64,000 nucleotides of DNA from Pseudopithomyces maydicus (Eukaryota; Ascomycota; Dothideomycetes; Pleosporales; Didymosphaeriaceae), in NCBI GenBank assembly GCA_026873275.1, contig JANTUC010000016.1:1302001-1366000 (forward strand). The letters run 5' to 3'. The position numbers were made by a program, and so were the translations under genes. Below, piece by piece: positions 1 to 11,287 of this stretch; within the stretch, counting starts at the first letter, position 1; the number at the start of each line of letters is the position of its first letter. The notes under the pieces were generated by a model. It was not told where the DNA came from and searched no databases. It worked only from the letters and a program-made list of their open reading frames with translations.

Positions 1-427
1 ACTGTGTTGCGACAGCCAATCAGAGACTAAGCAGGTGATGATTGGGGCGGATTGCTCTGTGACGTCGTAATCGATCGCGCGATGAAAGACCGAGATTCGC
101 GAGGCTTGCTAATCATCACCTTGCAGCTGAATTTACATTATATTGCTGGGATTCTCTGCAATTCTGAGTTTAGTCTTTCGATCTTTTGAAAAGGCGCCTT
201 AACATGTGCCTGCACGTCGTGCGCCTTCGAAATGGCGAAGCTTCATTGCCGCTAATACTGTGCTAGTGTATTTTATGGAGGAACCTCTTTGTATGTACCA
301 CCAGAAATTCTTGAACTGATCTAAAGCGATACTTTTCAATGATTTAAGATCACTAACAGCTCTTGAGACACTTTGGAATCATAACTACTTCATTGGTAAA
401 GTGTGATAGGAAAATCGATCGAGTTCT
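1..427. other. Intergenic, no gene seen
   Basis: Downstream flank of the first HET gene. No convincing reading frame, RNA gene or repeat was recognised; composition is moderately AT-rich, as in other gaps of this window. Confidence 0.5.
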
Positions 428-2470
428 CTAGGAAAGCTGAAGGGTTTCCCAAATAGGATCACCTTCCACAGCTCTTCCATACATCCACCCATCAACAAAA
501 CAAAGTCCCACCAATGTCAAGAAGTCCATCTCATCTCGTTTCTCTCGCCTTAAAATAGCGAGCGCTTTACAACCCGCGATAACATACACCTCATCTCCAG
601 CTTGTACTTCATGTGGTCCCATGCCAGGTACTCCGTCATCCATAACGAAGAACCTCATCTTCTTAAAGTTCAACGCTAGCGTCGAATAATGCTTGAAATC
701 ACGGGTAAAGCCTTTGTTCTCCCTGTCGGTGTCTATATCATGCATGTTGCCTGTTTGCTTCCAATTTTGAAACCATTCTTGAATATCGGTCAGCCGATTT
801 CTATGGAGAGGAAGGATGTTTCCGAACGACAAGTCTCTATCCATGAACACTGTCCTCCAGAACGAATCTTCGTTATTGGCATCGTTCAGGCTTCCATGGT
901 AAAGTTCCCGCCACCTCTCTACATAGTCGAGTATCACTTTGACTCTACTTTCTATGTTGTTCAATTTCAAGGGGACACGCTCGCCAGGTGAAAATACTGT
1001 ACCCACCCGTATTGCCTTGACTGTGAGATATGGGGTCTTCAACTCTCGCCATTCGTGCGCGCTTTGAAATACCGTTCCTCGCGCTGCGTCGTAGAGATCC
1101 CAGCTCCCATAGTTGTCGCCTTCTACTATGGATTGAGCCGATAGGTCGATTGCCCAAGATGGGAGGTCAGGAACCTTACGTTCCCTTAAGCTTCGGGCAA
1201 GGTCGAGCCATGTCAAATCCTCACAGGAGACATATAGCAACTTGGAGAATTTGTTGAAAAGTTGAGCAGTAGTACACATCTCGGTGCACCTCTTGTCTTC
1301 CTCCTGCCAATGCGGTGGCAGAAGTCCAAATATCCCGAACCAGTAATCGGGGATTTCCGTCGCCTCTCGCCCTTGTATCGAATGGAAGACATATTCTAGA
1401 GGGACCCACTCTTTCTCCGGATCCTTCAAACCCTCTCGATTCTTATATAATGCAAGCGGTTGTGAATATTGGTTGTGAATTGTATGGTCTCGACGCCACG
1501 TAAAAGCAACTGCAGCAAACAGTCCGCAGCAGGGAGAATTTTGATGACGAATCAACGCAAAGGTCCCGTCCAGTAGCCGTGATAAATTGAATGAATATGG
1601 GGAAGCATGCACAGTTGGGTCGACGCGAGGCAAAACGGCTTCTTGCAAGGTCCAGACTCGAGTCCACCATGGACGGGTAAGCAGCCATCTAAGACAATCC
1701 ATAATGAGGAGCCAGCAAGGGTTCACTCTATATTTCTGGTCGCCGTCCGGTTCATCATCAAGGAAGAAGAGTGGATAGGTGTAGTGATGCTCTTTCCCAT
1801 CTTCATCCGCCATTGTATCCAGCATCGCCAACGTTTGGAGAAAGATATCATCCAAACAGCATCTTTCGAAGTCTTGAAACTCAGCTCTGCTCAATGGCTT
1901 GAAGCCATCTTGCTTCCTAAAGTATTTCAAATCTTCTAAACAAATCTCTTCGTAAGTCTCCCACATTTCCGGCGTCATTTCAGCCATCAGAGTGTACTCT
2001 TCATCACCCTTCATCTCTTCCTGCCAATCACCTCCGAAGGCACCAAACCAGATATGCACATCAGTAGCGGATTTATAAATCTTGGTCATCAGCCCAATCT
2101 GGTGGAATTTTTCCTTCTCGCTCGTCTGATCAATGCAAATCGCATCCACCCATAGGAATCTATCCGCTATCGGAGACCGCAAAGAGTGCAAGAAATCGAA
2201 CAGATTCTTGGTGGCGAGAAAGTCTTCACCTCCGACGGTTATGGCCATGGTGATACCAGGATCACCCCATGTGTACGAGAGGGCTTCGTAGCGTGGATGG
2301 TCATCCAACGACGCAGTTTCTAAATCGCAGATGATAGGCATCACGCCTGAGCCCTTGTGGAGCTTCAAAATGCGGATGCGCGATTTATCCAAAGAGGTTT
2401 CAAGCCAGGGGTTTCGGCCTTGCGCGGCAGATTCGTCTCTAGGTTCGTCGGACGAGGCTGCGGAAGTCAT
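428..2470 (-). CDS. HET-domain (heterokaryon incompatibility) protein
   Basis: Uninterrupted 680-residue frame. The N-terminal half holds the HET signature: RYEALSYTWGDP at about residues 60-71 and LWVDAICIDQ at about 106-115, followed by the usual region predicting an aggregate of neighbours in the fold. HET proteins trigger cell death when genetically different hyphae fuse, and also act as NLR partners; the specific trigger here cannot be read from sequence. The long C-terminal half is variable, as is normal in the family, and no NACHT, ankyrin or WD40 region is visible. No intron is needed. It is one of three unrelated-looking HET genes in the window, so it is not part of a local duplication. 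The ATG at 2470 precedes a short disordered leader and is the only good start before the HET block. Confidence 0.9.
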   Translation of the reverse strand: MTSAASSDEPRDESAAQGRNPWLETSLDKSRIRILKLHKGSGVMPIICDLETASLDDHPRYEALSYTWGDPGITMAITVGGEDFLATKNLFDFLHSLRSPIADRFLWVDAICIDQTSEKEKFHQIGLMTKIYKSATDVHIWFGAFGGDWQEEMKGDEEYTLMAEMTPEMWETYEEICLEDLKYFRKQDGFKPLSRAEFQDFERCCLDDIFLQTLAMLDTMADEDGKEHHYTYPLFFLDDEPDGDQKYRVNPCWLLIMDCLRWLLTRPWWTRVWTLQEAVLPRVDPTVHASPYSFNLSRLLDGTFALIRHQNSPCCGLFAAVAFTWRRDHTIHNQYSQPLALYKNREGLKDPEKEWVPLEYVFHSIQGREATEIPDYWFGIFGLLPPHWQEEDKRCTEMCTTAQLFNKFSKLLYVSCEDLTWLDLARSLRERKVPDLPSWAIDLSAQSIVEGDNYGSWDLYDAARGTVFQSAHEWRELKTPYLTVKAIRVGTVFSPGERVPLKLNNIESRVKVILDYVERWRELYHGSLNDANNEDSFWRTVFMDRDLSFGNILPLHRNRLTDIQEWFQNWKQTGNMHDIDTDRENKGFTRDFKHYSTLALNFKKMRFFVMDDGVPGMGPHEVQAGDEVYVIAGCKALAILRREKRDEMDFLTLVGLCFVDGWMYGRAVEGDPIWETLQLS

Positions 2471-4246
2471 CTCCAGATCAACTGTTCCTTGATCTGCCAG
2501 GCCTGAGGCGGGTGTGGTTTCGTTATGAACAGAGCCGTCGATATTGCTCGCTCCAAGTTCAGGTCGTGTTAGATTGTGGAATTTCGACTGAACACGCTGA
2601 GTAGCCTTGTGCGCCGTGATTTACCAGGTTCGTGGCACAGCTGATACGAAGGTGACGTGCCAAGGCTTTCAGCCATGACCGGGGTAGAAGCCAATCGCAA
2701 TCGTTTTGAGGTAGGCCAGTTTCTCGTGTGAAATAGTAGATATTATTGCTAGCTTGAGAGGAAGCATAAGTTTATCTCCGCGTATAGTAGATTGTCTAGT
2801 TGCTCCAAGGAGGTCAGAGCTCATGTGCAGCTAGAAGATTTCAAGTTTAGTCCCTGCTGATGTATATTCAATAGCCTTTATTTGAGTTTTCTATACACTA
2901 TTTCTTTATATACGCCCGTTCTTACTCGTGACAAGAGGGGTTGACAGCTTTTTCTCCACCATATATGCATCTTTATCCAGTCAGCTACTCTGCTGCCGCT
3001 TTCTCTGAACACCAAACAAATATATACTATTTCTCTTTTTAAGTCGCGTAGATAGATTTTAAAATAGTTGCAATAGTGCCAAGTCTAAATGATAAGACAC
3101 CTGCTTCGTTTACACCATAGAAGTTCCTTGGCAGGATCCTTACCCTATAAATCTTTTTTTCCCTTAAGGGATGTATGATATATCAAGAAATAGTAGTTTA
3201 AATGTAGAAAGTTATATAATCAAGAAATAGTAGTTTAAATATAGAAATTTGTTGTTAATAGAGTGATTTACAGCATACCAATATCGTCTCTTCCGAGATT
3301 GGATATTCAATGCAGTGTAGAAAGCACGGATAATTAATATATCAACATGATCTACATTGTACGAAATACACGAATGCATCCATAAATACGCTAATAGAAA
3401 TTATCGTCTCCATTCGCTTGGTGCCCCGGGTGTAGGCGTACTTCCGTCATCCAAGTGCCCTTACATCTCACCTCATCAACGATCACTTTGTTAAATAACA
3501 ATAAAAGGTGCAGTAGGTCAACGGATTCGAAAATGTGTAACGCAAAATAGAGAAAAGTCTCCATCTTGCCGGACGTGCAATGAGAAGAATGTCAAGTTCA
3601 CATCTAGTTGGAGACATACCATAGAAGCTTACGAAAAGATATATAAACAGATCGCGTATCCCTCCTTCGATCTACCCTGTTCTTCTGTTACTAGCAAATC
3701 GAATTGAAACAGCTTCTCTATCTATAAATAAAAAAAGAAAAAAAAAGATTGACGAATTTGATGGCCATCCTTGAGGTGTGGTTTGATGTTTTGACTGCCA
3801 GGCACCTCACTTAACCCGACAGCACATTACCCACCCCCCACCAACACTCAAATCTCAAAACTCAAAGGATTCATATATCTAATATATATAAAACGTGAAT
3901 ATATATGCACCAACCTCCCCCTATCTCTCAACATCTACTATACATACATACAATCCCCCCGTCTCCCCCAACCAGGCAGGATCAAACTGACCGTCTATGC
4001 CAGCTAGCTATCGTACATACATACAACCTCCTCTTCCCCACCTCTTTTTCCCCTCAACCCCCTCACCCCAAAACGTTAGAGTGGTGAAAAATACCCCATT
4101 CCCCCTTATTCAACCTCCTTCTTTCTACTCACATGCAAGATACAAAAGAAAAAGAAAAAAAAACACCGCATTCCATTCCACTCCGTTTCATATTACAAAT
4201 CCCGCTTTCCCCTGCTCAACCACTCCCCTTCTCCCATCGCAGAGTT
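2471..4246. other. AT-rich intergenic region, no gene
   Basis: No coding frame with family features. It contains one copy of a dispersed repeat (about 2911-3022) and a short direct repeat (about 3183-3245) in which a unit beginning ATCAAGAAATAGTAGTTTAA occurs twice. The last 350 bases are C/T-rich and probably include the 3' untranslated region of the protease gene on the minus strand. Confidence 0.6.
2911..3022 (+). repeat. Dispersed repeat, copy A
   Basis: About 110 bp matching copy B at 13205-13310 along its length; the most conserved part reads CAGTCAGCTACTCTGCTGCC. More diverged copies lie near 21472-21545, 26305-26355 and 30399-30497. No coding capacity. It may be a MITE or the end of a larger element. 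Confidence 0.7.
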
Positions 4247-6929
4247 CTACCTCCTCTCCTCGCCCTCCAGCGCCTTAAACGTCGCCGGCGCCGGCGGCAC
4301 CACGGGTCCCTTCGTCGAGCCCTCGCCCCCATGCGGCTCGATCAACCCGGGCACCTTCCCATGCTCGCCGCCAAAATACTTGTGAAAGTCCTGCGGGTCT
4401 TCGAACGGCCTGGGTCCCAGGAGACGAATCATGTCCTCTCTACCGAGCATCTCCTTCTTGAGCAGCTCCTCGGCGACGAGGCCAACCTCGTGCTTCTTCT
4501 CCTGCAGCAGGTCCTTGCACTGCTTGTACGCCTCGTCGACGATGCGCTTCACCTCGATGTCGATGTTCTTTGCCGTCTCCTCGGAGAACGGCTTCTGCAT
4601 CTGGTTCGTCTGCTCGTCGTCGTAGTAGATGTAGCCGATCTTCTCCGTCATGCCCCACTTGGTCACCATGAGGGTCGCCATCTGCGTGACCTTGCGGAAG
4701 TCGTCCGACGCGCCCGACGTCACCGTGTCGAAGTGCAGCTCCTCGGACACGCGCCCGCCGAGCGTCATCGCCATGCGGTCCATGAGCTGGTTGACGTTCA
4801 TGAGGTACGTGTCGCCGGCGGGGAGGTACTGGGCGTAGCCGAGGGCGCCCTGGCCGCGGGGGATGATGGAGACCTTGAGGAGCGGGTCCGCCCACTTGAA
4901 GTACCAGCCGCAGATTGCGTGGCCGGCTTCGTGGTAGGCGACGGTCTTCTTTTCTTCGGGCTTGAGGACGAGGGACTTCTTTTCGAGACCGCCGATGACG
5001 CGCTCGATGGCGCTTTCGAAGTGCACCATGGTTACGGATTCGGCGGCGTGGCGGGCAGCTGTGGAGCGTTAGCTTGTGTTTCGTGAATGGATTTAAGGGG
5101 GATCTTACCGATTAGAGCGGCTTCGTTGACGCAGTTGGCGATGTCGGCACCGGAGAAGCCAGGTGTGAGGGCGGCCAGTCTACCTTGAAGGAACTCCATG
5201 TCCTCCTTTGTGACGATCTTCTTCAGGTGAACGGCGAAGATTTGAGACCGTCCTTCCATGGTCGGGCGGTCGATGTTGATATGCCTGTCGAAACGGCCAG
5301 GTCGCATCAAGGCCTTGTCGAGAACGTCAGGCCTGTTGGTACCCGCAAGCACGACGACTTGCTCAGTTGTGTTGAAACCGTCCATCTCGGTAAGAATCTG
5401 ATTCAGTGTGGCTTCCCGTTCGTCGTTACCTCCACCGAAGTTTGACTTGGATCTAGATCGACCAATAGCGTCGATTTCATCAATGAAGATGATGCAAGGG
5501 GTGCTCTTTCTGGCATTGGCGAACAAGTCTCGCACACGGGACGCACCGACACCGACGAACATCTCGACGAACTCGGAACCGGAAACACTGAAGAAGGGGA
5601 CACCTGACTCTCCGGCAGTGGCCTTGGCAAGCAGCGTCTTACCAGTACCGGGAGGACCAGACAGAATGGCACCACGGGGAATCTTGGCACCGAGTTTCTG
5701 GAATCGTGCGGGTTCCTTCAAGAAGGAGACGAACTCGGTAATCTCCTGCTTTGCCTCGTCCATACCGGCAACATCTGAGAATTTGACCTTGACATCCGTC
5801 TCGTGGTTGAACTTCTTCGCCCGACTCCGACCCATGCCGAAAACGCCGTTGCTGCCACCACCACCGCCTGCTCTGCGAGTAAAGTAGAAGAGGGAACCGA
5901 GGAGAAGGAGAGTAGGGCCGAAAGAGAGGAGAGTGCCGAGCCAAGAGACTTCGTTGGAGTAGGAGACAGGGATACGCTCGTGGCTGGGGATGCGCAACTC
6001 GTACTGTGCATCGTCCATCTTGCGCTCGAAGGATTCTACCGATCCGATGGTGAAGTAGTAGTAAAAGTTCTGGCTGGCGGCCGGCGAGTCGGGGTACATG
6101 GAGGCGACAGCCTCGCGGTGGAGGTGGACCTTTGCCCGGTTGCCATTGATAATGACAATCTTCTCCACCAAGCCCTTGTCCAAGAACGTTGTCCTAAACT
6201 CTTGCCATGTGATCTCCTTTGTGTTTTCACCGGGAACAACCATGCGATATGTCAACCATGCGAGGAAAGCGGTGATCAGCGTCGTGTTCCAGTCCATGTT
6301 CTGGGGGTGAACTGGGATCCGCCCTTCTCTTCCGACTTCTTCTTGCCGCCCGCAGGCTGTCCTGGGCCCGGGTCGTGTGCGCCAGACTTCTGCTGCGGGT
6401 TACCGGCCTTGAGCTGCTCCTCTGCCGTCTTCCGCGCGAAGCTCGTTGTCAAGCGGGAGATCTTCGCCGCAGTGGCAAGGTCCAGCTTCTCGCCGCGCTT
6501 CAGGCGCTCCATCTCGTCGCGTAGCTCCTGGGGTATTCCGGTCTTCTTGATCTCGTTCACAGCTTCCCGCATCGCCTCCTTCTGCGCCTTGGGCACGCCC
6601 ATGGACACGAAGTCGACCAGCTGGTCCAACAGTCTCTCCTCCTCTTGCGACAGCTTGGATGTCTTCGTGTCTGCATTCTCCGGCTTCTCGGACCCCGGCT
6701 TCTCTGCCTGGTCCTTGGCGTCCTTTGCTACCTCATCCTGCTTCTTGTCCTTGGTGTCCTTGGGCTCCTCGGGCGGCCCGGTGGCGAATAACCGCGAGTG
6801 CTGCTGTGCGTATATGCACTGGGGCGGCTGTATCCGCCGGCGGGCTGGGAGGGTTGTGCGCGATGCGGTGCGGAGGTTGCGTGTGGAGAGTCGCGCAATG
6901 TGACCGGAGCGGCGAAGAAGCGTGTACAT
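4247..6929 (-). CDS. Mitochondrial m-AAA protease subunit (Yta12/Afg3 type), frame broken by one base
   Basis: ATP-dependent zinc metalloprotease of the inner mitochondrial membrane that degrades misassembled membrane proteins and matures some precursors. The N-terminus ([20 protein letters not shown]) is an arginine-rich mitochondrial presequence. Then come a charged region, two membrane segments flanking an intermembrane domain, Walker A (GPPGTGKT, about residue 425), Walker B ([11 protein letters not shown]), the second region of homology ([19 protein letters not shown]) and the HEAGH zinc site near residue 650. One intron is at 5108-5059 (50 bp). At 6303-6307 the plus strand has G5; a sixth G would fuse the presequence exon to the ATPase frame and give 877 aa, the normal size. 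As given the frame is shifted there. I start at 6929; an upstream in-frame ATG at 7025 would add a Phe-Pro repeat ahead of the presequence. Yta12 versus Afg3 is not settled. Confidence 0.92.
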
Positions 6930-6956
6930 GGCGGGAGGGACGGCGGGCGGAAGGGC

Positions 6957-6993
6957 GGAGGGGGAAGGGAAAGGGAAGGGGAAGGGGAAGGGT
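6957..6993 (+). promoter_or_regulatory. G-rich tract able to form a quadruplex, upstream of the protease start
   Basis: Six runs of three to five G separated by AA or AAA lie 28-64 bases upstream of the chosen protease ATG, in its probable 5' untranslated region. The G-rich strand is the non-transcribed side seen from the protease, so its mRNA would be C-rich. The function is inferred only. Confidence 0.35.
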
Positions 6994-7916
6994 TCGTGTG
7001 ATTGCGCGCAGCTGCAGTCTACCATGCACGGGTGGATGACTGGTAGCAGCAGGAAAGGTGGCGCGATAGCTGGGGGGCGACGGCGGCGTTAGCTCTGGTG
7101 GTGGTGATGTCGTCGAAATTGTTCGTCCGACTTTCGCCGCCGATGACTAAGAAGGCCACACCACCAGGGCTATCACCACCTGGGGAGTTCTCTTCTGGAC
7201 CACGGCCTTTTGCGCACCGTTAGCCGTGGTTCGTTCTCACTGCTGGAGGTGCGCGGAATTGGTCTGGTTCTAGGCAGCTAATAGCATCCATCGCACTTGT
7301 CGCTTGCTGAGCCGCCGTTCACCTAGGAGATCCTCGCACCAGTTACCAGCATGCCCAAGGACCAACCAATGCGGATCATCATGATGTGCCGGGCCGATTC
7401 AAGCAATGCCGACGAATTGCGCCTGTCCCCATGAGGAACCGTAGCTCTAAAAGTACATTTGACTCCTAATCATGCCTACTCCATTATACCCAGGTCGGGC
7501 TCCCTCACTGCTCGATGGGCGCGGCCGCCTGTGGTAGCCGCTGGTACACGCGTTCACCATGCAGTCATCTTACCGCCAAGTCTGTCGTATCATCGCCCCG
7601 ATCACAGCCTTAACTCTTAACGGGCAATCGTTTGGGAATCAATTGCAGTCTGATCACCAATCACGGTCTCACTCACTGCCAAGGTCTGCCGTCATACTTG
7701 TATCAGGTAGCTGCGCACGCATCAATCACTCCACGTCCCTTCCACGCACCGGAGGCTGAGCCACCCCTCACCATACAGCTCTCTGTATCCCCACGCATCC
7801 TGTAGCGCCGCTCAACTACTACATTATAAACTACTAGAACCTGTCTTTGCGCCAACTGCTCTTGTGTCCTACCTTTATTTTACTTTACTTTAACAGACCA
7901 ATCTACCTCCATCATC

Positions 7917-8480
7917 ATGGGTCGCTGGGTTGACCGCGAGAGCGTACGCGTCCCTCGACCGCCTTACCTCTTAAGCAACTAACCCCCATACCAGGACGAG
8001 GAACGTCTCCCCGAAGGCTTCCAACGCATCGGCTACGACGCCGACACCCAAACCTACACCTTCCGCGCCCCCGACGGCACCATCTACGAGTCCGCCGAGG
8101 GCAACCGCTATGGCGAGCTCTACCCGCAAGGCCAACGGCCCCTGCTCTCCGAGCCCGAGGTTGAACTGCGCAACGCGCAGATCAAACGGTCGAACCGCGA
8201 CTCCATCAAGATGATGCTCCCGTTCGCCCTCATCGTCACCGTGTTCGTGCTTTTCATGTTCCGGTTCCTCGGAAGCGCCGGGTCGGGAGCTGATGTCGAG
8301 CGTCCGCAGATTACCTGTGCTGAAGGCGCGACGCTTGTCACGGTCGCGAAGGGAGACACCTGCTGGGAGATCGCCCAAGCGCATGGTGTGGGTTTAGAGG
8401 AGCTGTTGGCGGCGGAGGGGAATGAGGGCGTGGATTGTGATGCATTGAAGCCCGGACATAAGATCTGTGTGCCGACGTAG
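7917..8480 (+). CDS. Single-pass membrane protein with C-terminal LysM domain
   Basis: Two exons (7917-7943 and 7995-8480, 51-bp intron with GTACGC donor) encode 170 aa. Residues 1-80 are hydrophilic (MGRWVDRES, then DEERLPEGFQ). A membrane helix spans about 82-101, and residues about 117-170 form a LysM fold ending in KPGHKICVPT, with four cysteines that could form disulphides. LysM modules bind N-acetylglucosamine polymers. The short exon 1 gives a conserved-looking start, so the downstream ATG at 8211 is not the real start. The lack of a cleavable signal suggests type II membrane topology with the LysM outside the cytosol; this is inference. It is transcribed away from the m-AAA protease gene across about 1 kb. 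Confidence 0.85.
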
Positions 8481-8916
8481 GAGGAATTTGGATTTAGCTG
8501 TATATCTGCTCGATACCCATTGGCTTTCTTGTAAACGTTTGGAAATGCTGGGTTCCATCGCTGGGAGCGTTTCCGCCTGGGCCAGCTTTGCGGACTTGTG
8601 TTTCTTACTGTAACCTATCTATTTGCGTATCTGATTAAATCACGAAATAAACGACTCGAAACCCTACCCTCAACTCCACTAACTTCACCATACCATACAC
8701 ACTTCTCAAGATGCACCTCGCATGACGTTGTCCCCAGGACAAACGCGCGTCCCGTGAGTGGCCGACGTCTCCCCGACCATACCCGAAGCAGACAGCTCGC
8801 GCCAAGCTTTTCCACGCCCGTTCTCCAAGCTCGCCATCCGCTCACCACTCCGCCCATTGAACCCTCCACACCTCCACCGCGACACCTCTCCCCCGCTCAA
8901 TCGCACACATACCACC

Positions 8917-9707
8917 ATGGCCGGCGGATCCTCCTCGAACGGCGCTCGCCACAAGACCACGTACGTCCCGCGTCCCCCTGCCGCGCACACACCCATCCAC
9001 ACCCACACATCCATACACACATACACATACACACCCAGGCGACGCCCCATCATCAATTGACACCCCGGGCATCCCCGCCCCCTCGCACCCCCTCCCTCCA
9101 CACAATCCGAACCCATATCCACACATCCACACGCATCCACACAAACGCACCCCCACACAAAGAGCGCAGCTAACACCCCCATCCCAGCTGGCACATCGGC
9201 TCCTGGGGCAACCCCTACGAGGGCGGCGGCCAGCCCGGCAAAGGCATAGTCTCGTACGCGCTGTCGGCCAACCGCCAGCGCCCGTTCGCCGGCTTCTTCA
9301 CCAAGGGCGTGTGGAACACGGTCCGGAGGGGACGCAACCAGATCCTCTACGTGGTCCCGCCGTTTATTCTGGCGTACAGCACTATGCAGTGGGCTATTGA
9401 GAGGTATGTTTGAATATCTCTTCTCTTCTCTTCTGGATGAGGGGGAGGGCGAGGAAGATGGGGAAGGGAGAAAGGAAGAAAATGAAGAGGAAGAGGAAGA
9501 GGATAATGAAGAAGACAATGAGGAAAAAGAAGAAGATATAGAGAGGGGAGGCCGTACTCCAGTCCCGAAGCGCCATCCCAAAATCCTCCCTCGCCGCATC
9601 CCCAGATGCACCCACCCCTCCTCTCACACCGTACTGACACCGCCCCCAGGAACGAGTACCTCAACTCCAAGGCCGGCCGCGCCGAGTTCGGCGACGACGA
9701 GGAGTAA
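8917..9707 (+). CDS. QCR8: Cytochrome bc1 complex subunit 8
   Basis: Ubiquinone-binding small subunit of respiratory complex III (UcrQ family), a single-pass inner-membrane protein. Three exons (8917-8960, 9188-9403, 9650-9707) join to 105 aa. The family hallmarks are visible: WHIGSWGNPYEGG near the N-terminus, the LSANRQRPFAGF stretch, a membrane helix around VVPPFILAYSTMQWA, and a tail ending in AEFGDDEE. Length matches the family. Splice sites are GTACGT/CAG and GTATGT/CAG. Both introns are long for this window (227 and 246 bp) and have extreme composition: CA-rich in the first, purine-rich in the second. Long open frames on the minus strand here are antisense shadows of those introns. Confidence 0.93.
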
Positions 9708-11287
9708 GCCCCTTCCCTTGCCCACCCGCACGCACGCATTGGTACGAAAAGAGGGAGACGGAGCAGCGTGGAAGACGCCATTGTATGACTATGTATGTAT
9801 GGTGTGGTGTGGTGTGTGTTCTACGAGGGGGTGGGTGGGCCCGCCGAGCGATACGATGCCGACTTGGTGAAATGGAAAAGAGGCCGAGGCGGGCTTGCTT
9901 GCTTGCTTGCTGGGTAGAAGAGAGAGGGGGGTGGAAGGGAATGGGATGGGATGGAATGGAATGGCATCTGTGTATAGATTTCATATGGTTGTTTGAGAGT
10001 GGTGTGTGCTGTGTGCTGTGTGAATGTGCTGTGATGTAGTGCTGTGGGTTTAACTACCTATGTGATTCTAATTCGTGATGTTTGAAGATCGGTTGGGCGC
10101 GTCGTATATGCGTTGGAGTACGTGGTGCGTTTGAGAGTCGGGATGCAGCATGGGGCATGGTATTCTGGATTCACCATTGCATTGTCCCGATGGCATCTAG
10201 TGGCTGTACTGTTCAAGCTACGCCGCTGTATAGTCTTTGCCTGTAATACTGGGTAGGTTCTCACGATGATGATTGGATGGCGAAATGATTGAACTATTAT
10301 ATTTGCTTTTGTACCTGGCTCTCCAGACCTTTATACTTCTCGCTGATACGTCAGGACAGTGGAATACATATAAATACATATATTAACGATGTAGGTTGTC
10401 CGGAGCTTGTATCGTTGGAAGTCTTGTCTGTTCAAAGATGGTAGTTGACTATGCGATATCCAATGGTACTTGGTTGAGATTCGGGAAGGGAAAGTGGAGC
10501 GTCAATGCTATGAGCTCGACTTGAAGTAGATTGTATAATTGGATTGAGAACATAATTGTTGGGTTGCTCTGTGCTTTGGCGTGCTTTTGTGGGCATTTGG
10601 TTGTATTGGTTATATGTATTAGTTCTATCTAATCTAATAGTTATATTTGTAACAAAATTTGTTGTGCTTGTTGTACTTGTTATATTTATTTACATTTACA
10701 TAGTATGTTAATTATTTAAGACATCATTCTAGAAGTATTTGTGAACGTTCGCAATTTCCGGAACGAATGAGATGGAATACCTGCTGGATAGATAGTGATC
10801 CACAAAATCTCCAGCTCCAGTTCAGGACTTCGGGTCCAGCCCTCGAGCCCTGCAAAACGGATCACGTGACATTGTTATCCCCGGGCGCCAGCCCTAAGCT
10901 CCGGGATCGCTCGCGCGTTTTGCCGCAACGCGAAGTTCGAACCATGGAGAACCATAGACCTTTCTACCCACTACCTTTTCTTACGCCACTTATTTTTACG
11001 CTGTCCAGGAGGGAGACAGTCTTTTTTCTAACTATTTTTACGCCATTGAGTTGACTCGACACCTTTTTACCGTTACAAAAAAAAAATCATGGAGACATCA
11101 CCATCTCACCAATTGACCCTTTCGTGATGCTAAATTACAGATCCAGACTTCTTATCATCTACGGCGTTACTTCCCAGTTACCCATACAATTTCTCTAAGG
11201 CCATTTCTGATTCTATCGACAACCGCCAGTTTCTGGACATTCTAGACCAGCCTAGGACCCCTTACTTTTCTTCTCGCGTCACACAAT
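9708..11287. other. Intergenic, no gene; possible transposon end
   Basis: No supported coding frame. G-rich simple sequence lies at about 9930-9965 (GGGAT/GGAAT steps). A stretch at about 10993-11080 resembles the right end of the AT-rich element at 40200-41287 (shared layout GGGGACA..TTTTT..GACACCTTTTTAC) and ends in a run of ten A, so it may be a decayed transposon remnant. Confidence 0.45.

Noticed and set aside
4133..5086. 317-codon plus-strand frame
   Set aside because: Antisense to the conserved protease domain with the HEAGH site on the minus strand; Leu/Val/Arg-rich shadow.
8706..9611. 301-codon minus-strand frame
   Set aside because: Runs across the simple-sequence introns of QCR8; composition is Ser/Gly/Cys shadow sequence.
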